A stretch of 64,000 nt of DNA from the NCBI GenBank assembly GCA_025917655.1, contig CP084614.1, positions 62,001 through 126,000 of the forward strand, read 5' to 3'. This document shows, in pieces, positions 23,613 to 36,000 of this stretch (position 1 is its first letter; the number at the start of each line of letters is the position of its first letter). The stretch is from Chlorella sorokiniana (lineage: Eukaryota > Chlorophyta > Trebouxiophyceae > Chlorellales > Chlorellaceae). The notes under the pieces are model-generated. The model was not told where the DNA came from. It saw only the letters and a program-made list of their open reading frames with translations, and did no database searches. The translations under genes and the position numbers were made by a program.

Positions 23613-24701
23613 TCAGCGTTGCAGGCTGGCAGCAGGGCTCCCACCGCCGCTGTTACCCGCTGCCGTGCTGCCTGTGGCGGCGCCGTCACCGCTGCCTGCT
23701 GCCGCCGCATTGCGCCGTGCAGCCACTGGATCCACTGTGAAGGATTCGCCACAGCCGCAGGTGCCGCTGGCGTTGGGGTTCACAAACACGAACTCCGACC
23801 TGGACAGACGGGGGGCCATTGGAATGAGGGCAGGGTTCCCAGGCAAGCTGCAGCGTGGACCCTGCTGTTGCAGTGTCTGCAGGAGGTGCCACGCCCAGCC
23901 ACGCAGCAGCAGCCTCTTCCCATGTGGTGTTGCGCTGGCTTCCCCCTCCCTGACACGCTTCCCAGCATGTGCCCGCAGCCCTGGACTTGGGCCCCCCCCG
24001 TTTGCCGCCATGACGCCGTGGCTTACGGCACCACTCTCGCACCCGCCAGCCCGACGTTCCCGCCCCCCACCCAGCGTGCGCTCACTTGAGGCGGTCCTCC
24101 ACGAAGTCCATGCGTGTGCCCAGTACGTGCATGAGGGCCCCCGGATCAATCAGAACCTTCACCCCATGCTGCTCCACCAGCTCGTCAAAGCGGCCCTGCA
24201 AGCGGTGGGAGCGAATGGTGCGGAAGAGGGTGAGGGGGACAAGGGGGACAAGGGGTGGGTTTGCAATGCCGACGGCGGCTCACACGCTGGAGAGCTGAGC
24301 GGTCGGCTGGAGGGCCTGCCTCCTCCAGCCAGGCAGGCACTGCGGCGGTGCGCGCCTCACGCGGGGCGGCACCCACCTTGCTGTCGGCGTAGTTGAGGGT
24401 GTAGGCCATGCCGTTGCAGCCTCGCGTCTTCACCCCAAGCTTCAAGTACTCCTGCCAGCGAGGGTGGCCAGAACAGGGTGAGCCAGAGCTAGCGACAGAA
24501 AGCACCACACCCCTTGCACTTGCATCGCGCAGACAGTCCGTAATGCAGACTTTTCACTGTTCTCAGTACCTTGTTGCGCTTCATCAGAAGCTCCTTGACG
24601 CGCGTCACGGCTGCGTCAGTCAGCTCCAGGGCGGCTTTGCGCGGGCGTGGTGCTGCTCGCCGCACCGCTTGCGCCAGGGCCGCCAGGCTGCCCTGAACCA
24701 T
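23613..24701 (-). CDS. ISCA1: ISCA1-type iron-sulfur cluster assembly protein
   Basis: Four exons: 24701-24570, 24451-24377, 24195-24086, 23799-23613. The protein matures mitochondrial [4Fe-4S] proteins. It starts [22 protein letters not shown], an Arg/Ala-rich mitochondrial-type presequence. The conserved core follows, with all three cluster-binding cysteines ([10 protein letters not shown] and the GTCGCGESF pair) and [12 protein letters not shown] just before them. After CGCGESF the family normally ends within a few residues; here about 35 extra Gly/Ser/Ala-rich residues follow before the stop. The frame is clean throughout and all introns are GT-AG. Confidence 0.93.
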
Positions 24702-25767
24702 GCCGCCCCACCGCGCTGCGCCGCCTTTTAGCGCTGCTTCTTAAAGCCTACCAGCCGAGGCTCGGAGGCGCAGAAGGCTCTGGAGGGCACCGACAGCAGA
24801 GATGCCGTCACCCGAAGGGAACCCGCACTTGGCAAGCTTTGCGCCGCTGCTCAGCCTGGCACGATGCGGTGCAGTTGTGGGTAGGGGGCGTGAGACCGTT
24901 GCTGGGACAGGACAAGCCAGAGCGAGCCTACAACGCCAAGTTAGCAGGAGGAATAGCTGAAGCTGTAGAATGATCGAGAACGAGGTGATAAGCGAATTGC
25001 TTAAGACGGGGGACCATGCGGCAGTCAACTGCTGCGCGGCGCCACCTCAGCACCCATCGCAGCGGCAGCGCACCTTGGCTCTTTCTGCAACTGCAAACCG
25101 GCCAAGTTTACAGGGGCCGGGTCTAATGTATAGCAGGAAATTCTTCCATGTGCCTTCCAGTCATGCGAGCAGGTATGGTGCCTACAAACTCATGAAGCTT
25201 GACGTCAAACAGCGGTCGTTTGCACTGCCTCCTCGCAATTGTGTCCAGCATAATTTTCCTCTTTGTGACTGCACCCAAGCATAGTGAACTCCTTTTGACA
25301 GCCGCTAAGCATGGTAGGGCCTGCGTTTCACCGATCACCTTTCTCCTCACTGTATTTCCCGCACTGCCCGCGCCCCCCCCCCCGCACCCACCCACCCAAC
25401 TGAAGGTGACTTGCCCCGTTCCCCTGTCTTCCTTTCCCAACAATCCCAGATGCGCGGCCAAGACAACAGTGCTACTTCTGGCGACTTCATTGTTACAACT
25501 GGCGCCACACCCTGCACTAGCCTGGCAGCACTGGCAAAGCCGCAGTGGCCTGCCGTCAAACGTCCGCCGCCAGCTCATCCGATGCTTGTATGTGGGCCGG
25601 CGGCTGAGGACACCGACCTATTGAACGACACCGCCGCATCGTTCGATCTGCGTTTTACGATTGCAACCGCACTTGCTGCCCCAGTTTCAGCATCCCACAC
25701 CACCATCGGTGGCACCGCTGCGGAAAGCGCGTAGAGAGCTGGCCAAACTGGCTTTGCGGGCAGCAAG
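24702..25767. promoter_or_regulatory. Divergent upstream region of ISCA1 (-) and METTL5 (+)
   Basis: About 1.07 kb without a convincing gene. Two moderate plus-strand frames (25199-25624 and 25411-25734) overlap each other, have no recognisable domain and do not connect to METTL5, so I treat them as chance. The stretch is AT-richer than the genes and has a C-rich tract at 25370-25400. Confidence 0.4.
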
Positions 25768-27822
25768 ATGCGGTTAAAAGAGCTGGAATCGCTAATGCAG
25801 GTGCCGCGCTGCTGCTCCCGCCGCCTGCCGCCGCCGCCTCCGCCTGCGTTGCAGCTGCTCCAGAGTAGGTGCCTGGCCCTCTGGCACGTGCAGGATATAG
25901 CGCCATTTGAAGATCCCAAAATAGAGTTGGAGCAGTACCCTACAGGGCCGCACCTGGCATCCCGCCTGCTCTACACGGCACGTACTGCGCCTGCCACTGC
26001 GACTCGTCCTCCTCCCTGCCGCAACGTTGCCTACTGCTGCCGTTGCATCTTGCGCCTGATCTCTGCTGCCAGATATTAGTCTAGTCACCATCTCACAATC
26101 CTGTCGATTCTTTTAACGAATCCACATAGAGTGTGACTTGCAGGTGGCCAATAGCTACGACGAGTTTGAGGGCCAGACCGTGATCGATCTAGGCTGCGGC
26201 ACGGTGGGTGTCCGCCCCTGCTGCGCAGCATACTGTGTCAGCATGCCTTGCAGCAGCTTTAGGCAGCTGACCAACTTTTGCTGATATTGCTGCCGTCTGA
26301 GGGAATGGGTGCTGCGGATTCTTTGCCTCCTGCTGCATGCGTGAACCCCCCAACCCGGTGGCTCGCTTGCATTTTAACTGTCGCAACCTCCTTGCCCTTC
26401 CCCGCACACCCACCCCTTGTCCGCCCTCCCAGGCCATGCTGAGCATCGGCGCCGCCATGCTTGGCGCGCAGCACGTGGTGGGGGTGGACGTGGACGGCGA
26501 CGCGCTGCGGGTGGCCCAGCAGAATGTGGGCGAGTACGAGGAGCAGCTGCCGGTGGGTGCCGGCTGCCTGCTGATGCGGTGTGATGGCGGTGTACATATG
26601 TTGGCTGGGGGTGGGGGAGGGTTTTCCCTGCGTGTGTGTGCATGGTTGATTGGCACAGAGCTCAGAGCAGCGAGTATGGGGAGCACCCCTCGCACACCGC
26701 ACACATACGCGCGCGCGCCCCCCCCCCACCCCCCACCCCCCACACACACACCCACCCACCCACCCACCCACCCACCCGCACACACACACTTTCCCCCACC
26801 TCTATCCCTCCATCGCGCTGTTGAGCAGATCGACTTTCTTTTGTGCGACGTGCGGCAGGTGGCATCGCAGCCGCTGCTCAAGGCTGACACAGTCGTGATG
26901 AACCCGCCGTTTGGCACACGGCGCAAAGGCAGGCAGGGGTGTGGGGGCCCGACGGGAGCCTTGCCGGTTGGTGCAGCCAGCTGCTCGGCTGCTGCTGTGG
27001 CAGGGCCGTACATAGGCCTGGCGGGGCAGCGGCCCTGAAGCTCCCACCCCTCTCATCTGTTGGCAGAGCCAAGCGCGCCCAGCCGCCTTCCCACTTGCCC
27101 CCTGCTGCCCTGAACCCTTCAGGGCTCTCTGTCTCTGCGCTGTGTTGCATGCCGCCCCTTAGTGGCTGCCAATCTGTTCTGTTCCTCCCCCTCCCCCCCC
27201 GCCCCATCCCCTTGATCAGGGGCCGACATGGACTTCCTGCGCGCCGCATTTTGCCTCTCCCGCCGCTCCATCTACTCCCTGCACAAGAGCTCCACCCGCG
27301 ACTACATCCAGCGCCTTGCTGAGCGGGAGCTGCGGGCGCAGTCTGGTGAGGCGGAGCCTTGAGCTGCAGCTGGTGCGTGAGGAGCCCGCGGCTGCGGGCG
27401 CTGGCACAGCGACAGCCGCTGCCTGCGTGCCGCTCGCGCACTGCCGTTTGGCGCAGCATGAGAGGCCGCCTTGGGCACGGCGCTGCATCCTGCGAGGGCC
27501 GCTACTGTGCATCTGCTGGCGGCCTGCCATGCTATCACGTACTCTTCCCTGCCATGTACCGCAGCCGAGGTGTTGGCGCAGCTGCGGCACGACCTTCCCG
27601 CCTCCTACAAGTTTCACAAGTGAGGGTGGAAGGGCGACGCCTTGGGGGTCACCCCTCATGCAGTGCTTGGCGTCCCGCCCTTTTCTTTTGCCCTGCACAC
27701 GGCAGCAGCAAACTTCGGCTGACCCAGCTTCTGGGGTCGCCCTGCTGTGCAGGCAGAAAAGCAAAGACATTGAGGTGGACCTGTGGAGGTTCGAGGTGCC
27801 GCCCCAAACAGACGGCGAGTAA
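25768..27822 (+). CDS. METTL5: METTL5-type rRNA N6-adenosine methyltransferase
   Basis: Eight exons: 25768-25800, 25894-25977, 26144-26203, 26433-26552, 26829-26928, 27220-27345, 27565-27619, 27753-27822. METTL5 methylates one adenosine of 18S rRNA. The protein follows the family along its whole length: MRLKELESLMQ, LEQYPTGPHLASRLLYT, TVIDLGCGT (SAM loop), AMLGAQHVVGVDVD, the catalytic NPPFGT, YSLHKSSTRD, LRHDLPASYKFHK and KDIEVDLWRFE. No indel is needed. Two introns use GC donors (ACG/GCACGT after 25977; AAAG/GCAGGC after 26928). Intron 4 contains a dense CCCA/CA tract. No Trm112-like partner is encoded nearby. Confidence 0.95.
26707..26788 (+). repeat. Compound microsatellite (CG)n-C-run-(CA)n-(CCCA)n
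   Basis: Simple-sequence tract in intron 4 of METTL5, ending about 40 bases before the 3' splice site. Prone to length error and polymorphism. Confidence 0.85.
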
Positions 27823-28086
27823 GTCGTACCGCAGCTCAAACCTTGCCAGCACACTTGCAATTGCCGACGCCTGAGGCGCTCGGTGGCTGTGGCTGCCTGT
27901 ACCAATGCAAACCCTGCCCAGTTTTTCTTCCCAGCACTTCTCAACATTGACTTTTATGCATCTACACCTTGCAATACAACAAAAACAAACGCAACATAAA
28001 GAAAAAAATCGCATTCTTCCTGGTGCTGCTGCAACAGTCAAAGGCAGCTACACGGAAGTCGGGGGCTTTTGCCAGGTTTTGATGCT

Positions 28087-28724
28087 TCAGCCGCTGCCGC
28101 CGCCTCCAGCTGCCTGTCCGCCGCCGGGCCGCGGCTGCTCGTGCTTCTTTTCCTCGGTGGCTATGGCCCATCCCAGCAGGCCAAACAGCACCGCACCAAC
28201 ATAGCCGTAGCGGTAGTATGGGTGCTTTAATGCGGCCTGCACGATGTGGTTGCATCACACAGCAACGTCTCACACTCCAGCCTAGGGGCTGCGGCAGCAG
28301 CTGCGGCTTGCACATCGGGCGGCAGCCCTTTCCCACATCAGGCGAGCACGGGCGGCAAACAGCTTGTCACCCAGGTAGCACCAGCCCTGTAGCAGTGCTT
28401 GCGTTCAGACAAGTGGCTTACGTAGCGGAACTGCTCTCCGAGCGTGGGTGCCTTCCAGCCGGGTGGCACCGTGTATGGCTTGGGCACGCCAGGCGCCTCT
28501 GCAGGCGGCGGCTGCCCCCTCCAGCCCCCCGCGCCAGAGATCCCAGCTCCTCCGTTGCTCCGTCCCCCACCAACGAGCGCGCTATCTTGGCAGCGGTGGT
28601 GCGGCTGGCCTGGCGTGCAGCAGCGTCGGGGCGGGGCGGAGCGCTGGGCGCCGGCGCCACCGGGAGCGCCTTCACCGCTGCTGCTGCCTCCGCCCGCTGC
28701 TTGTGCTGCCGCACTGGTTCGCAT
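28087..28724 (-). CDS. Small single-span membrane protein, unknown
   Basis: Three exons: about 28724-28381, 28386 region to 28314 after the intron beginning at the GTAAGC near 28420, and 28236-28087. The best-supported parts are PPGWKAPTLGEQFRY, then GWCYLGDKLFAARARLMWE, then HPYYRYGYVGAVLFGLLGWA (one membrane helix) and a hydrophilic Gly-rich tail starting ATEEKKHEQPRP. The first exon before PKPYTVPP is low-complexity and its frame is doubtful; a G6 run near 28535 may be one base short. The middle-to-last exon phase also does not fit as written. I do not recognise the family; size and topology suggest a small organellar membrane protein. Exon 1 start is uncertain. Confidence 0.5.
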
Positions 28725-28741
28725 GCTGCCACCAACTGCAC

Positions 28742-29287
28742 TGCCCTACCTCCTGTCTTCCATTCGGGAAGCTACAGCAGCTTGTTGGCGACGGAGGGCG
28801 CTGTCAGCCTTCTGGGGCTGCTGTGGAGCTGTCGGGCGACCGCACTGCTCGCGTGTCTCGATCCTTTTTAGTGTTTAACACGGTTGAACCACCGGTTTGC
28901 GGGGCAGAAGCGAGGTTCAAGAAGAACGGTGTTTGGTTTGGGCGCTGTGGCCTTGTTGGCGGCGTCTCGTTATCGTTAGGATCGTGCGATCGCCGTGAAG
29001 ACTTTCAAGGGAGGGGAAGGCTGCAGGCGGGTAGCGGGCCCAGACTGGCACCTCAGCACGGCCCAGCTGGACTTTTTGTCATGTCATCATGACGCCCCCT
29101 TACGGCCTATAGGGCAGGCCTTCGTGGTTGGGATGCGCGGCGATTGCAATTACCATACAACTATTCATATAACTGGTCCTTGTGCCGGCGGGAGTTCTGG
29201 CGGCTCGCCCGCAGGTCCAGCTTCCCCACACCAGCGTGCTGCATTCAACAGCAAGCTAGCCTTCGACTAGCCAGCCGGGCTGCCCGA
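28742..29287. promoter_or_regulatory. Divergent upstream region before the ABC transporter
   Basis: About 550 bases between the small membrane protein gene (-) and the ABCC gene (+). No gene-like frame; AT-richer near 28870-28950 and 29145-29175. It should hold both promoters. Confidence 0.35.
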
Positions 29288-32200
29288 ATGGGCGAGCAGC
29301 ACGGGGATGCAGCGGAGGCCCCACCGCCGCCCAAAGGCTCGAGCGACGCGGGCAGCAGCGAGGAGGGGCAGGGCTGTCCGCTGAGCCAGCCCCGCTTCGG
29401 CACCACAGGCTTCCAGCATGCGGGGCCCATTGCTAAGACCACCTACTCTTTCGTGGACTCCCTCATCAAGCTGGGCGTGCGGGGCAAGGTGCGCACCAAT
29501 CATGTTGCGCCCACCTACCCGGGTTGCGCGAGCGGCTGCCATCGGCTGTGCATGGCTGCCTGCTCCCGCATTCGCAGCCCCTACGCTCACAAGATTTCTG
29601 GCTCTTTCGCTGCCATTGGCACCTCATGGCCGGCCCTCACAGCCGGTTGAGGGCCCGGGCCCGCCGCCGCCTCCACTGTCCTCCTAACTGGCCGGCGCCA
29701 CCTCCTTGCTTGCTGCAGATTCGTGAGGACACCGCTGCGGGGTACCTGCCCCAGGCAGACACTGCCGAGGAGCTTGCAGCGCGGTTTGACGCCACGTACA
29801 GCGACATCAAGGTGCGCAGGGCGGCGTGAACGGAACAGCCGCGCGGTTGCTGCCTTGGTGCACGTGAAGCCGCTTGCAGTGCCCTGGGGAGCGTCTGCGG
29901 CGCTGCAGTGCTCCAAGGGGCATGGGAATCCTGTAACAGCCAGCCGCTTCTCAGACCAGCCTCTTCTCGTGCAGCCCGCCAGGCAGCCAGAGCTGATGCC
30001 TGCTGCCCGGCATCCCTGCGCAGGCTCAGCGCGCACAGCGCGGACTGCCCACCACCCCCAGCGGCCTCATGTGGCGCACATACTGGCAGCTGTACCGCTG
30101 GAGAGTGCTGGGCCACTTGGCCTGGACCGGCCTGGAGATTGCCGACAGGTTTGATATGATTGAAGGGGGCCTGCTTGAGAGGGCGAATGCCAGAAGGAGC
30201 AGCTAAGGATGGCAGCGGCTGCGGGTTTGAACTGTTTGACAGCACACGGCTGCCGCCTGGCCATTCAGCAGGCAAAGCTTGCCGTCAGGCCCGCTGCCGT
30301 GCCATGCTGCCCCCCGCTCAGGGTGGGCGCGCCGCTCGTCCTGCGCCAGCTCATCTCCTGGCTCTCGGGCTGGGAGGCCAGCGACGGCGACCCGCAGGTG
30401 CATTCCTCCGCTTGTCCACCTGGCTTGCTTGAACAGGGAGGCGCAAGCAGGCCATTCATTTGAACAGCCAGATGCGGCAGCTTGCTTGGGATGTCTGGCG
30501 TGAGCGCTGGGGTGCCATTTTCTTCCTTAGCTTGATGCCCGCGCCTTGCACCTCACCAGCTCAACACCCCATTCCCATCCCCCTTGCCGACAACCTTGCA
30601 GCTCTATCCCGTGTGGAGGGGGTGGATGTGGGCGGCCGTGCTCGGCCTCTTTGGCTACTGCTACTGCATCATACACCACCAGCTGTTCTGGTGAGCGGCG
30701 GTGGATGGGTTTGCGTGTGTGTGTGTTTTGGGGGGGGGGGGGGGGGCATGGCGGGCAGCAGATGGTACGGGGGCAGCAGATGTGATGCCAAGAAAGAGTG
30801 GCACATGCCGTTGTCTGTTGTAACGACATGCGCGGTTTTCGCGACAGACCTGGCCCTGGCGCTGTCTTGGACGATGCAGCCTCACAGATTTGCTGCCCTG
30901 CGTCTGTCTCTCTACATCCTGCTTTTGTCTCTCGCCTCCCCACCACCACCATCACCACCACACACACACATACACATCCCCCTGCCCCCTCTCGCCCACC
31001 TTGCGCCTCCCCAGGTACGGCATGCGCATGGGCTTCGACATGCGGCAGCAGGCGGTGGCAGCGGTGCAGGCCAAGGTGCTGCGCCTCAACTCCGTGGCGG
31101 TGGCAGACCAGACGGCGGGCAAGGTGCTTCCTGACTGTTGCAGCTGTCGCTGTTGTTCTTCTGAAGCGCTGAGGCTACGCGAAATGCTGCAGATCAAACT
31201 GCCGCGCTGGTCGCCTGCAGGTGCCCACCGCGGAGCCGTTGCCTTCCTTTGTGCCTGTGGCATGTTCCGCCCCACACCGCCACATGAGTTGCACCGTCCC
31301 CCCCCCCGCAGATTGTCAACCTTGTGTCCAACGATGTGCGGCGATTCGACGACGCCCTGCCCTTCTACAACTTCATCATCATGGCACCGGGTGGGTTGGG
31401 TTTGGGGAGGCGCAAGGGCGGGACCGCGGCAGCTGGGAAGGGAAGACGGGGTCCACGGCGGTATGCGTGCCTCGGCTGCCGCACCCGCTTTCCGTCCCTG
31501 CCCTGCCTCCACCCATTTCCCCGCTCACCCTCGCGCGGTTCTGCCTGCAGTGGAGCTGATGATCGTGTTTGTGCTGGTGGGGCTGAAGCTCGGCTTCCTG
31601 GCATCGCTGGCGGGCGTCTCCACACTGCTGGCGCTCATTCCGGTGCAGGTGGGCTTCGACACGCCCTCCCGGCCGCTGCACCCTTATGATCCCATCCCTT
31701 GCCAGCTCAAACAACATCTTAGTGTTGCTGCCCTCCAAGCACATCCCCCCACCCACCTACCCACCCACACCACACACCACCCTTCCTCCAAATCCTCTGA
31801 CAGGGCCTGCTGGTGCGGCGCATCGGCCGCCTGCGGGCGGGCACTGCGGCCCAGACCGACGAGCGCGTGCGGCTGACGGGGGAGATCATTGGAGGGGTGC
31901 TGGCCACAAAGATGCTGGGTGGGTGCTCTGGGTGGGTGGGGCGTGGCGGGCGGCTGTTGCGTGTGGGTGATGGGAGGAGGGAGGTAGGCGGTCGACGAGC
32001 ATTTGCACGCATATTGTTGGGCGGCGGCAGCGTCGCATCATGCTTTCGTTGGGAAGCACCTGGGCTGGGCGGATCTGAACCTCCCGCTGCCTCCTGCGGA
32101 CGCCCCACCCACCTCCCACACCCGCCCGCCTGTCCTCCCGCAGCCTGGGAGGAGCCCTTCCGGCAGCAGATCTCGGGCATCCGCGCGGAGGCCGCCTTCA

Positions 32201-33028
32201 TCCGCCGCACCGCCGCCATCAAGGCCTTCAACATGGGCCTGTCTGCCGCCATCATTCCGCTGGTGAACGACTGCGCGGTACTGTGCGGGACGTATTGCAC
32301 TGTGCAGCACGAGCGGCAGAACATGCAAGCAGGCAGCACATACGGCGGGCCACGGGGCGGGCCCGGCTGGGAAGGGTGGGTTGACGGCAGGGCAAGCTGG
32401 CGGGCGCCCAGGTACTTGCAGTTCCAGTGTTGGCTAGCAGCCCATAGCAGCCCAGAGCTGGACCACCCACCACCCCCACCCAACCCACCCCCCATTTGCC
32501 CCCGGCAGTCTGCGCTTGCGGCTTTTGGCGTGGCGCGCGCCACCAACACCGACCAGCTGACGGTGCCCAACCTGTTCTATTCGCTGGCGCTGCTGGCGCT
32601 GCCCAAGCTGTACGTTTGCGACTTCTTGGTCACGGCGGTGAGGAGCTCAGCCTGCAAGGATCCTGCTTTGTTTGTTGCTTTGCTCAGTTATTTGCTCAAT
32701 GCTGCGTGTTTCTGCTGCTGCTTTGCGGCAGCAGCGGCAGTGCTGCCAGAGTGCGACGACTGTGGTCTCTGGTTTGTGTGTTGTGTTTGTGTGGCTTGGG
32801 CCCGTTGTGGGTTTTGACCCACCTCACGAGCTCGCATCCGCGTTGTCATTGCAGGTGGGCGCTGTTTCTGAGCTGCGCATTTCGGTGCGCCGCCTGGGCG
32901 CCTTCTTGGCCCTGCTTGAGCCCCCAGAGCCCTGGCACACCAAGGCTTCCCCAGAGCTGCACCCAGCGGTGACAGCAGCCATCAAGCAGCAGCTGCGGGC
33001 GGTGAGGGCTCCCATGTGTGGCCGGCGG

Positions 33029-33061
<33 letters not shown>

Positions 33062-36000
33062 CGGCAGCGGTGGAGGTATCCGGCGCTGACTTCGACTGGG
33101 CAGATCGCTCCTGGGCCGAGGCGGCAGGCGCTGATCGCCCCGCCGCTGCAGCCACCACAAGCAGCAGCGCCAGAGGAAGCAAAACGGTGGCGGCGGCGGC
33201 ACCCCCGCCCAGGCAGCATCAGCAGCGCCGCCCCCAGCGCCTTCCAGCTGCGCCGCCTGTCGCTGGCAGTGCCGCGCGGCAAGCTGGTGGCGATTGTGGG
33301 CGCCGTGGGCTCAGGTGCGCTGCCTGCCGCTGCCGGGGAACTGAGCCAGAGGCTCCAAAGCCTGCCGCCGCTCAAACGCTTTCTGTCCACCGACCACCCA
33401 GCCAAATTTCGGAGTCAACGACAACAACGGAAACAACAACTACCCCCGTGTCTGGCCGCCCCGCTGTGCTGACCGCCCACCTACCCCCTGCCCCTGCTTT
33501 CTTCCCGGCCCTGTGCAGGCAAGTCGAGCGTGCTGGCGGCGCTGCTGGGGAGCTCCAGCCCACGCGCAGCGTGCACAGCACGCCTGGCGGCGGCGGCGCC
33601 GCGCCCGTGGCCGTGCGGGGCGCCGTGGCCTACTGCAGCCAGGTGCCCTGGATAGTGGGGGCAGCCTGAAGGAGAACGTGCTGTTTGGGCGGCGGTACGA
33701 ACCGCAGCGGTACGCTGCGGTGCTCAAGGCCTGCGCGCTGGAAGGTGGGCGGCAGCTGACGGCTGCCTCTTGCTGGAGGTTGCGGTCTGGGGGACCTGCG
33801 CACGCCGCATGCCTGGCTGGGGATTTTCTCCCCCTGCCTCAGCATGCAGAGTGCACCGCCGGCCCTCAGCAAGTATGCACCTACAGACTGTTGTTCGCAA
33901 TTGCTAAGGGTGTTCATGCCGGGGCCACTACAAAAACCACCCTGCTGCCACCCCTAAACGCCCCTCCCCGCCTCCCTCTCTCCCATCAGATGACATTGCG
34001 CTGCTGCCCGCGGGCGATGAGACGGAGCTCGGTGAGCGAGGCATCAACCTGTCAGGCAAGTTCAAACTTCTGGCTTCTCAGCTGTCGTTACACCGACAAC
34101 AGATAAGGGCAGGTCGAGGCTCCTTGAGGGGGCACCAAGTGCGGCTGGCCAGCCGCAACTGCGGCGGCCGCCATCCTGCGCGGCTGGTGTCGAGCTCTGC
34201 GCGGAGGCCTGCTCGTGCTCAAGCACCCTGCCCCGCCGCTGCTGCGCCCCCAGGTGGCCAGAAGGCGCGGCTGGCGCTGGCGCGCGCTGCCTACTCGCAG
34301 GCAGAGATCCAGGTGTGTGTTACCGTGTTGTTGGCGTGTCTGTGGTGGGTCGGGCGGGCGGGCGAGAGTGAGGAGATGACGCGGGGGTGGGGTCGGGCGG
34401 GGCGCGCGCGGCGCGCGCTTCTGGCACTGGCAGCTGCTTGCGTTGGAACTGGGCTGCATGGCGCGCGTCAGGAGGCAAGGCAGTCTGCGCGGCCATCGCA
34501 TTGCGTGTGCCACGGCTGCCAGCGCTTTCAGCTGTGCTGTGCGATCCTGTACCGCACCGTATCGAGTTTGTCCTGCACCGTACCGCCCCGCAGCTCCTGG
34601 ACGACCCGCTGTCGGCTGTGGACCCGCGCGTCGGCCGCACCCTCTTCGACCAGTGCATCGGAAACGCAGGGCTCATGGCGGGTGAGAGCAGCTCCTTTGA
34701 CCGGAAGGAAGGGGGCCTGCTGTTCAAGCATGCTCCGCCCGCCTATGAGCGCCACCACGCGCACGCCCCCTCTCCCTCCCCCTCTCACACACTCCCTACA
34801 CACACACACACACAATTGGCATGTTTTGATGTCTGCAGGCACCACCCGCCTGCTGGTCACCCATCAGCGCCAGTTCCTGCCCGGTTGCGATGCGGTGGTG
34901 GTGCTGAGGGGCGGAGAGGTGGCCGCCGCCGGCTCGTACGCAGAGCTGGCGGCGGCGGGCGTGCCGGAAGTGAAGGCAGTGGAAGGTGGGCGGGCAGCGG
35001 TTTGTTTGTGCGTGGGTGTGTTGCGAACGTGCGTGTGTGTTTGTGTGTGGTATGTGGAGTGTTGGGTGGAGCCATGGCAAGGGTGCTAGGGGAGCCTGAT
35101 TTGCTTTCTGCACAACCCCGGCGAAGGCCTTGCTGTCTAGCGACTGACAGTTGGTAGACTTGCAACCCGAGTTTACTGTTGATGCCTTTATGTGCAGAGT
35201 CATCTCTGGACGATTCCACTTACGATGCTCACACAGTAGCTGAAGAGGCGAGCGATGCGGCCGCTGCCGCCCCCAGCAGCACCGCGCCCAGCTCGGCGGG
35301 CAGCGAGGCGGCGGCGGCGGCGCGGCAGGACAGCGCTGCAGAGCGGCACGCTGCCACCGTGGCGGCGGAGGAACAGCTGACTGGGCGGGATCCTGAGCCG
35401 CCTGCGGAGCACAGGAAGAGGACAGAGTTTGACCGAGCTGTCAGCTTGGTTTTCGCACAGGGCGCAGCGGATTCCACGCCCAGCTCCAACCTGGCAGCCG
35501 GCAGCGGGGGGCCGGGGTCGCGGTGGAAGCAGAAGCTGAGCGGAAGCTACGTGCGCCGCGCGGTGTCTGCGCGGTTCGGCCGCCGCGGGGGCGAGTCGCG
35601 AGCGGCCGCGGCGGCGGCGCGGCCGAGGAAGGCAGCGAGGAGGAGGAGGCAGAGGGGGCCGGGAAGAGCTCCCTGAAGCGCGGAAAGTCTGGTGAGCTGC
35701 AGCTCCGCAGCCCAGCGCCCTCACAGGACTGCATTGCCCAACTTTCTGCCATGCTCTGTCATCCGAGCATCCCGCTCCTCCTTGTGCTTGTCTAGTTGTT
35801 CTTTGGCCGCAGCTGCTTGTTGTGCCGCTTCTCCTGCCCTGCACACAACCCGCACTGCTTTCCCGTACCTGTACGCCCGCCTCCTTATACCGCCTCCCGC
35901 CAATTCAGGGAAGCTGATCGTGGTGGAGGACCAGGCGGTGGGATCGGTACCGTGGTCGGTGTACGGGCGGTACGGCACCCGCATGGGACTGCCCGTGGTG

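Noticed and set aside
25199-25734. Possible small genes between ISCA1 and METTL5
   Set aside because: Two overlapping frames without recognisable motifs or splice logic, in a region that must contain two promoters.
33031-33060. (CAG)10 read as a coding poly-Ser or poly-Gln tract
   Set aside because: Reading straight through gives a frame that does not continue into the NBD1 linker, whereas splicing at the CAG run does; I kept it as an acceptor tract.
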